The translations under genes and the position numbers were made by a program. The notes under the pieces were generated by a model. The model had not been told where the DNA came from and did not search any database. It saw nothing but the letters and a program-made list of their open reading frames with translations. Below are positions 58,759 through 64,000 of a stretch of 64,000 bases of DNA, piece after piece (position 1 is the stretch's first letter; each line of letters opens with the position of its first letter). The stretch comes from Brevibacillus choshinensis (GTDB lineage: Bacteria; Bacillota; Bacilli; Brevibacillales; Brevibacillaceae), in NCBI RefSeq assembly GCF_016811915.1, contig NZ_CP069127.1:5974501-6038500 (forward strand), read 5' to 3'.

Positions 58759-59364
58759 TTGCGGAAACATTTTGATGCAAAAAAACCTCGTAAAAAAGAG
58801 TTTTCCGCTGATTTCAGTGGGGCTCCATTCTGGGAAAGCGGCGAGCGCCACTACTATCGCCATGGAGGCGGCGGTGGGCGCGGAGGCGGACGTGGCAAGC
58901 GTTTCTTTGGCAGAGGGGATGTGAAATACGCCCTTCTGGAGCTTCTGTCTGCAGCGCCCATGCACGGGTATCAGATGATGAAGGGACTGGAGGAAAAGTC
59001 AGGTGGCTTGTACACACCAAGCCCAGGGTCTATTTACCCCACCTTGCAAATGCTCGAAGATCGCGATATGGTCCATGCCACGGAAGTCGACGGCAAAAAG
59101 GTTTATTCCATTACAGAGGCCGGTCGCTCGTTCTTGCAGGAGCGCCCTGTGGAAAAGCCGCGCGATTTGGTCCATGACAGCGCCCGCGACATCCTAGTTG
59201 GAGAAGCTGAACTGCAGCAGGACCTGAATCAGCTCGTCGAATCGCTGAACAGGCTGCATGGAGAATCGCTGCAAGATCCGGCCAAGATGACCCGGCTCAG
59301 CTTTTTCCTCAAAAAAGTACGCCGAAAACTGGAAGGACATTTCGAAGAGGGATCCGACCAATGA
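58759..59364 (+). CDS. PadR-family transcriptional regulator, YqjI-like
   Basis: 201 residues from TTG 58759, with GAGGAGGA six bases ahead. The N-terminal 47 residues include RHGGGGGRGGGRGKRFFGRGD. The winged-helix is typical PadR (LLELLSAAPMHGYQMMKGL, YTPSPGSIYPTLQMLEDRDMV), followed by a helical dimerisation tail with coiled-coil character. The order matches E. coli YqjI, a nickel/iron-linked repressor of the siderophore reductase YqjH, but the Cys/His cluster of YqjI's N-terminus is lacking here. It is divergent from the siderophore importer, so a role in iron homeostasis is plausible. Confidence 0.88.
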   Translation: MRKHFDAKKPRKKEFSADFSGAPFWESGERHYYRHGGGGGRGGGRGKRFFGRGDVKYALLELLSAAPMHGYQMMKGLEEKSGGLYTPSPGSIYPTLQMLEDRDMVHATEVDGKKVYSITEAGRSFLQERPVEKPRDLVHDSARDILVGEAELQQDLNQLVESLNRLHGESLQDPAKMTRLSFFLKKVRRKLEGHFEEGSDQ

Positions 59365-59377
59365 GATTCAGCCAATG

Positions 59378-59409
59378 AAAAAAGGATCGGCTATTTTCCG
59401 ATCCTTTTT
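59378..59409. terminator. Bidirectional intrinsic terminator between the PadR and MATE genes
   Basis: AAAAAAGGATCGG, a 7-nt loop, CCGATCCTTTTT. Confidence 0.9.
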
Positions 59410-59421
59410 CTCATTCTGACG

Positions 59422-60792
59422 TTATGAATGGTCGACAAGACTTTTGCGTTCCCATACCCGGCTGCGCCAACGGAAGAACATCACAATACCCCGAATCCAT
59501 TCGTCGGTCGCAACAGCCAGCCACACTCCTGCCAGCCCCATATTGGCATGGAACGCCAAGACATAACCTAGCGGCAGACTGACCCCGACCATCGAGATCA
59601 ATCCCATATAGACAGGAAATTTGGCATCGCCAGCGGCTCGCAATGAGTTGATCAAAATAATGTTGAAGACGCGTCCCGTTTCCAGAAATATGCTCAACAG
59701 GATGACCTGCGTGCTGATGCGCAGGATTTCCGGATCGCTGGTGAACAGCCCCATGATCGGCTCTCTGAATACGATGACGAGAATGTTGATGATGACGGTA
59801 CAGACAAACCCCCAACGCAGGCTCACCCAGACTCGCCGGTACGCCTCTTCCTTTCTCCCTGCTCCCACCAACCGTCCGGTAATGATCGCCGTCCCCATTC
59901 CGATAGCCAGGCTGAACAGGTAGATGAACATGCTGAGATTGAGAACGTACTGTCTGGACGCCAGCGCGGCCGCTCCCAAAAATGTGACGTAGTACAAAAA
60001 GATCGCCTGACAACCGTTATACGTGATTTGTTCAAATGCGGAAGGAATCCCCACTCGGCAAATTTTACCCACGTATGATCGAGTAATCGTGAAGTAATCC
60101 TTGAGCTGTACCTTGTATTCGATCAGGCGGTAATACGTCCAGAAAAACACGATCAGGCCCAGCCCCCTGCTGAGGACCGTGGAAATAGCAGCCCCTTCTA
60201 CCCCAAGCTCAGGGAAGCCCCAGCTCCCAAAGATCAGCAAATAGTTGCCTAGCACGTGGACGATGTTGATTCCGAGTGATATCAGCATGCTTTCCCGGGT
60301 AAAGCCATACGTGCGAACCATGCTTGCCAGCGTATTGATGATCGCCTGGATAAACAATCCTCCCCCGACAATGGCCGTATACGACTGCGCCAGCCGGAGA
60401 ATCTCACCCTGCAGGTTCATCGTGGAGAGCAGAGCATTTCCAAACAGCAGAAAACCGATGCTGATCAAAATCCCGATCATGAGGTTCAAGGTAATGGCGA
60501 TAGCACCGATCTTGGCTGCCTCATCGAGCTTGCGCGAACCGATGTACTGCGCTACTACGATGGATGCCCCGTGACCGATTACCTCCAGAACCAGAATGGC
60601 TATGAAAATAAATTGATTGGCTGCACCGACCGCGGATACAGCGTCATCGGACACGCCGCTGAGCATAAAGGTGTCCGTAATTCCAATGAGCGTAAACAAA
60701 AACAACTCCAGAAAAATGGGCCAGGTCAACGAGAACAGCCTGATTCCTTTCGCTTCCTCATTACTTTGCACCTGTACAGTTTGGGCGTCCAT
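59422..60792 (-). CDS. MATE family efflux transporter
   Basis: About 456 residues from ATG 60792 (AAAGGTGA ahead; an ATG at 60807 has no ribosome site). Two MatE repeats, 12 hydrophobic segments: FLELFLFTLIGITDTFMLSG at the start and GRVFNIILINSLRAAGDAKFPVY later. It belongs to the group seen in Bacillales alongside NorM types. Monocistronic; substrate unknown. Confidence 0.92.
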   Translation of the reverse strand: MDAQTVQVQSNEEAKGIRLFSLTWPIFLELFLFTLIGITDTFMLSGVSDDAVSAVGAANQFIFIAILVLEVIGHGASIVVAQYIGSRKLDEAAKIGAIAITLNLMIGILISIGFLLFGNALLSTMNLQGEILRLAQSYTAIVGGGLFIQAIINTLASMVRTYGFTRESMLISLGINIVHVLGNYLLIFGSWGFPELGVEGAAISTVLSRGLGLIVFFWTYYRLIEYKVQLKDYFTITRSYVGKICRVGIPSAFEQITYNGCQAIFLYYVTFLGAAALASRQYVLNLSMFIYLFSLAIGMGTAIITGRLVGAGRKEEAYRRVWVSLRWGFVCTVIINILVIVFREPIMGLFTSDPEILRISTQVILLSIFLETGRVFNIILINSLRAAGDAKFPVYMGLISMVGVSLPLGYVLAFHANMGLAGVWLAVATDEWIRGIVMFFRWRSRVWERKSLVDHS

Positions 60793-60990
60793 GATGTCAC
60801 CTTTCATTTGGCATATGTAGCGCCATTTTACACCCTTCGCCCAACTGTTTGTAGAGTTTGTGTCGTATCTTTACACGAAATTTATCTCTGCTTGTTTTTT
60901 CTGACAATCCTCTTGCGGCGTTTTTCCCGCCAATGTTATTGTAAGAGAGGTTTATCCCACTATTTGGCTATACACACTCCAGGAGGTACT

Positions 60991-61350
60991 ATGGCTCGTA
61001 TACTTATTGCTGATGACTCCGTAGTCGTTCGAGAATATCTAAAGGTAATACTGGAACGAGCCGGACATCAGGTAATCGCAGAAGCAACCAGAGGAACCGA
61101 AGCATTCCAAAAGTATATCGCCTATCAGCCAGATCTGGTCACCATGGATATCAATATGCCAGATATGAATGGGATCGAAGCCGTCAAAAAGATTATGAGC
61201 CGCTTTCCGGATGCGAAAATCATAATGGTAAGTACACACGGGTTGAGGCCCCTGGTTTTTGAAGCGGTGAAGGCCGGAGCCATTCATTACATCATTAAAC
61301 CGATAAACGAAGAAAAACTGCTTGTTGCCATTGAAAATGCCCTTATCTGA
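60991..61350 (+). CDS. CheY-like single-domain response regulator
   Basis: 119 residues from ATG 60991 with AGGAGGT directly upstream; the frame is open much further back, but those codons oppose the MATE gene. ADDSVVVREY gives the acidic pocket, Asp near 53 in LVTMDINMPDMNG is the acceptor, and Lys in IIKPINEEKL completes the site. There is no output domain. It converges on the large CheA-like kinase gene and is likely its phosphorylation partner or a member of the same pathway. Confidence 0.9.
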   Translation: MARILIADDSVVVREYLKVILERAGHQVIAEATRGTEAFQKYIAYQPDLVTMDINMPDMNGIEAVKKIMSRFPDAKIIMVSTHGLRPLVFEAVKAGAIHYIIKPINEEKLLVAIENALI

Positions 61351-61370
61351 CATTCAGAAAGGGCATTTTC
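61333..61370. terminator. Bidirectional terminator between cheY-like and kinase genes
   Basis: GAAAATGCCCTT (61333-61344) and AAGGGCATTTTC (61359-61370), 12-bp stem, T-rich on both sides; it overlaps the cheY-like 3' end. Confidence 0.85.
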
Positions 61371-61371
61371 T

Positions 61372-64000
61372 TTATACTCGCTGCAACATGTGCTCCTGCT
61401 CCTGCAGGGGGATTCGAAAGAGAAAGCGTGTGCCTTTCCCCTTCTGGGAACTGATCTTGACCGTTCCGCCTAACCGTTCTACCTCTCGTTTGACAATGGA
61501 GAGTCCCACTCCTCTGCCTGAGAGCTCACTTACCGATTCTTCCTTCGTGCTTACGTTCTCCTTAAACAGGGAATGGAGCCATTCCTGCTCGCTCCACGCG
61601 TACTCCCAGCCCTTTTCCTTGCCAATGGCCTTGATACTCTCCAGATCGACGCCTTTGCCATCATCGGAAATAGTCAGGAGCATCACCTGGCCCTCCTGCT
61701 TGATCTGACAGCGGATGGTTCCCCAGCGTTCTTTTTGTTGTGCCATCCGCTCTGCTTCGTCTTCAATTCCATGATCCAGCGCATTGCTGAATACGTGAAC
61801 CAGACTGCTGGCGAAGTTTCCGAATCGCTCTGGATCTACCCATACATCCTCTGCTTCGATTTGCAGCGGATAGATTCGTTTGTCCAGACGTGCTGACACT
61901 CTCGCCACGTATTCGTCATAGCGGGACAAAAGCTCTGCGAACGGACGATTGCGCAGACGCTTAAATTCATGCAGCAGCTCGCCCTGGCCTTCCCTGTGCA
62001 AATACGTGGACAAATGCTCTGAAAAAGCATTCCATCGATCTTTGGAGAAGGAGACCGTCTGCTCCTTCTTTTCCAAAAAATCATTGCCCAGCTGCTGCCT
62101 CATAATATCCAAGTCACGCTGAATGGCCGAGCAAATCGAGTCCACCCCGTTTTGGATCTCATTCACCACTTCGGGAGCGTGGGCTTTGTTTTTCGCCAGC
62201 TGGACGAGTGTGGATTCCAGCTCATGGAGCTTCTCCGGTGTATGAATCAGATAGAATTGACTAAAGTCACCTTTGAACTGGTGGAGACGGCTAATCAGCT
62301 GGTAGAGCTTTTCTGCCGGCTCGCCTCCCTCTGCCCACATGTCCTTCCAATCCAATGTAACAAAGGAATTGAAGCTCTGCAGCACGGTTTCAAACAGGTC
62401 CAGGCTGATCGCAACGGTCACGACCATTTTCAGAACCTGCCATTCCTGCTCGACCTTGTTTTCCAGTGCGCGCTGCTCGCTAAGGTCAGTGAGGATCAGC
62501 ATCAATCCGCCTGAGTATTCTCCGCGCCCCTCATCGATCGATTTGCACTCTACCTTCAATGGCAGACCGTTCACCACGATCTCCGTTGGGAACAAGCTAA
62601 GGTACAGTTCCCTTTGCGCTCCGTTTTCCAGCCCGAAGTACTTGCCAAGCAGCGATTCAATGAATGCCTGATCCTCTTTGCTGTCCGGATACAGCAGCTC
62701 TGCTACGGACAACCCCGCCAGCTCTTTGCCAAATATCCGAACGCATTCCTGGCTGTACTCGGAATGGATGAGCAAGCCTTTGCAGATCGATAAGAAGCCC
62801 TGGCCTGCATTGTTCAGCAGGTTTTTATTGGCGCGAAGGAGGTTCTCAATCTCTTCTGTTCGCTCCGCTACGATTCGCTCCAAAGATTGATTCCATTGCT
62901 CCATCTGGTGGTACAGCCGAGCATTTTCGATGAAGGTCGCAATCTGGGAAAACAGCAGGCGCAGCAGCTCCGTTCTGCCTTCGTTGAATACATGCGTGGA
63001 CTCGTTATTCTCCAGGTACACGACGCCTACCATCTTGCCTTGCTGCCACAGCGGAGCGCATAAAATCGACTTCGGCATGTTTTTTGTAATGTACGGATCC
63101 TTGAAAAAGATCGCTTCGACATAGGCTTCATGCAGGACCAGCATCTCTTCCGTACGCATCACGTAGTTTACGGTCGCAACAGAGAGCAGACCTCCCTGCT
63201 CGTACGGAATAGACTGCAGAATTTCAATATCTTCATCAATAGAGCCCGCCGCTTCGATGAACCATTCACTCTCGTTTTTCAGAATGATAAACCCACGCTG
63301 TGCCCCGGCATTGCTCATGACTGTTCGCAGCATCGTAGCCAGCAGCTTGTCCAGTTTGATTTCGCTTGCGATCATCTGGGATGACTTGATGACCGTCATG
63401 AGATCGACCATATCTGGCGTATGTCCCGTTACGGTTATATCGGATCCAGTCTGATTGCTTCTTCCCAACCTTTCGATAGAAAGGTGGTGCTGCGCTTCGA
63501 GAGCCTGTGCCTTTGCGACCGCTCCCCACTGCAAATACCCGAAATGAGCCTCTGACAGGTAAATTTCCCCGACGGTTTCCATGCCCAGACTCAAATAGTG
63601 CTTGGCAGCCAGCTCATAGGCCAGCGCTTCGTTTTGCAAGAACCCATATTTCTTGGCAGACTGAATCGATTGCTCGTAGTAAGGGGTAGCAGCTTGGGCC
63701 TTACCCGATACAAGCATCCACTCCGCTCTCATTAACAAGTATTTATGATCGAAGTTTTCCGCACAGTTTGCGGCCCACTTTTTCATCCTTCTCAGGTTGG
63801 CTTTGATTTTTCTCGCATATTTCTGCCGGTCGGCCCAGTTCGCCCGCGGGTAAAGTCCCGTCAGGGCGAGTGTCTGGATAAAAACGTGCTCGCTGACCAG
63901 TATTTGCCCGCTGACAGTCTCCATCCACCGCTCGGCTTCCGTGGTCATTTCTGCTGCTTCTCGGTAGTTCCCAAAATGCAGGTGCACCATCGATTTGTAG
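61372..64000 (-). CDS. Large multidomain sensor kinase with TPR-like, GAF, PAS, Hpt-like and CheA-like ATPase regions (truncated at the window edge)
   Basis: The frame is open through the right edge, so at least 875 residues are C-terminal to an unseen N-terminus. Numbering from the ATG at 63990: TPR-like helices (1-185), GAF (about 205-370), a short coiled coil, PAS (about 395-510), then a helical part with RLHQFKGDFSQF near 571, which carries the HxxKG core of Hpt/CheA P1 domains. The HATPase (about 725-872) has a CheA-type N-box FSNALDHGIEDEAERM, DDGKGVDLE and GRGVGLSIVKREVERLGG. The TPR-GAF order is common in trifunctional Ser/Thr kinase-AAA-histidine kinase proteins of about 1,800 residues, so the missing part may hold those domains. 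Confidence 0.85.
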   Translation of the reverse strand, partial: YKSMVHLHFGNYREAAEMTTEAERWMETVSGQILVSEHVFIQTLALTGLYPRANWADRQKYARKIKANLRRMKKWAANCAENFDHKYLLMRAEWMLVSGKAQAATPYYEQSIQSAKKYGFLQNEALAYELAAKHYLSLGMETVGEIYLSEAHFGYLQWGAVAKAQALEAQHHLSIERLGRSNQTGSDITVTGHTPDMVDLMTVIKSSQMIASEIKLDKLLATMLRTVMSNAGAQRGFIILKNESEWFIEAAGSIDEDIEILQSIPYEQGGLLSVATVNYVMRTEEMLVLHEAYVEAIFFKDPYITKNMPKSILCAPLWQQGKMVGVVYLENNESTHVFNEGRTELLRLLFSQIATFIENARLYHQMEQWNQSLERIVAERTEEIENLLRANKNLLNNAGQGFLSICKGLLIHSEYSQECVRIFGKELAGLSVAELLYPDSKEDQAFIESLLGKYFGLENGAQRELYLSLFPTEIVVNGLPLKVECKSIDEGRGEYSGGLMLILTDLSEQRALENKVEQEWQVLKMVVTVAISLDLFETVLQSFNSFVTLDWKDMWAEGGEPAEKLYQLISRLHQFKGDFSQFYLIHTPEKLHELESTLVQLAKNKAHAPEVVNEIQNGVDSICSAIQRDLDIMRQQLGNDFLEKKEQTVSFSKDRWNAFSEHLSTYLHREGQGELLHEFKRLRNRPFAELLSRYDEYVARVSARLDKRIYPLQIEAEDVWVDPERFGNFASSLVHVFSNALDHGIEDEAERMAQQKERWGTIRCQIKQEGQVMLLTISDDGKGVDLESIKAIGKEKGWEYAWSEQEWLHSLFKENVSTKEESVSELSGRGVGLSIVKREVERLGGTVKISSQKGKGTRFLFRIPLQEQEHMLQRV

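Noticed and set aside
1..64000. tRNA, rRNA, prophage or plasmid-replication genes
   Set aside because: I found no tRNA/rRNA core sequences, phage structural genes, integrases (other than the IS transposase) or replication initiators.

Overview
The window is chromosomal DNA from a Gram-positive, aerobic, spore-former-like Firmicute, most likely a Brevibacillus or close Paenibacillaceae relative. This is inferred from Bacillus-type gene sets (yclNOPQ, yxcD, metQNI under an S-box, aas-lplT), strong AGGAGG-type ribosome sites with many GTG/TTG starts, intrinsic terminators and cre/CcpA-type sites. I see no rRNA, tRNA or CRISPR array. About 55 genes fill the window densely. One intact insertion sequence is the only clear mobile element.

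Layout. 1-6,000: a sigma-54 regulon, with a partial dehydrogenase, two tandem enhancer-binding proteins and a divergent acetaldehyde-type dehydrogenase plus DUF779 protein. 6,000-9,350: metal-dependent hydrolase, DEAD-box RNA helicase, methyltransferase. 9,470-12,350: OmpR-type two-component system. 12,400-19,700: lactose/chitobiose-class PTS operon (EIIB, EIIC, ChbG deacetylase, EIIA, GH4 phospho-glycosidase, HPr) with a LevR-type sigma-54 activator. 19,860-23,900: chemoreceptor and a NarL-type two-component system. 24,050-27,360: Aas-LplT lysophospholipid recycling. 27,400-31,300: secreted nucleotidase and RecQ. 31,400-34,720: VanR/VanS-like pair with a D,D-carboxypeptidase and a VanZ-like protein. 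34,840-35,040: an unexplained nested palindromic element. 35,100-38,900: fumarase, MgtC-like protein, MATE pump. 39,000-45,540: polyamine-class ABC transporter with a nucleoside hydrolase and adenine deaminase, probably purine salvage. 46,300-49,200: SAM riboswitch and methionine ABC transporter. 49,270-54,580: glycolate/D-lactate oxidase, small envelope proteins, the IS3-family element, GMC oxidoreductase. 54,750-59,370: Fur-controlled siderophore importer facing a YqjI-like PadR regulator. 59,400-64,000: second MATE pump, CheY-like protein and the C-terminal part of a very large GAF/PAS/CheA-like kinase.

The most notable pattern is regulatory. Three separate sigma-54 (-24/-12) promoters occur within 17 kb. 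Each has a cre-like CcpA site about 47-57 bp upstream of the predicted transcription start, and each has an inverted repeat further upstream that could be the enhancer. This suggests a shared catabolite-gated sigma-54 promoter design. Other signals that gene calls alone do not explain are the ~200 bp nested hairpin element at 34,844-35,042, the IS copy sitting exactly in the loop of an intrinsic terminator with a 3-bp target duplication, and the paired 10-bp palindromes in front of the PadR gene next to the iron operon. All functional statements come from reading motifs by eye; no database search was run.
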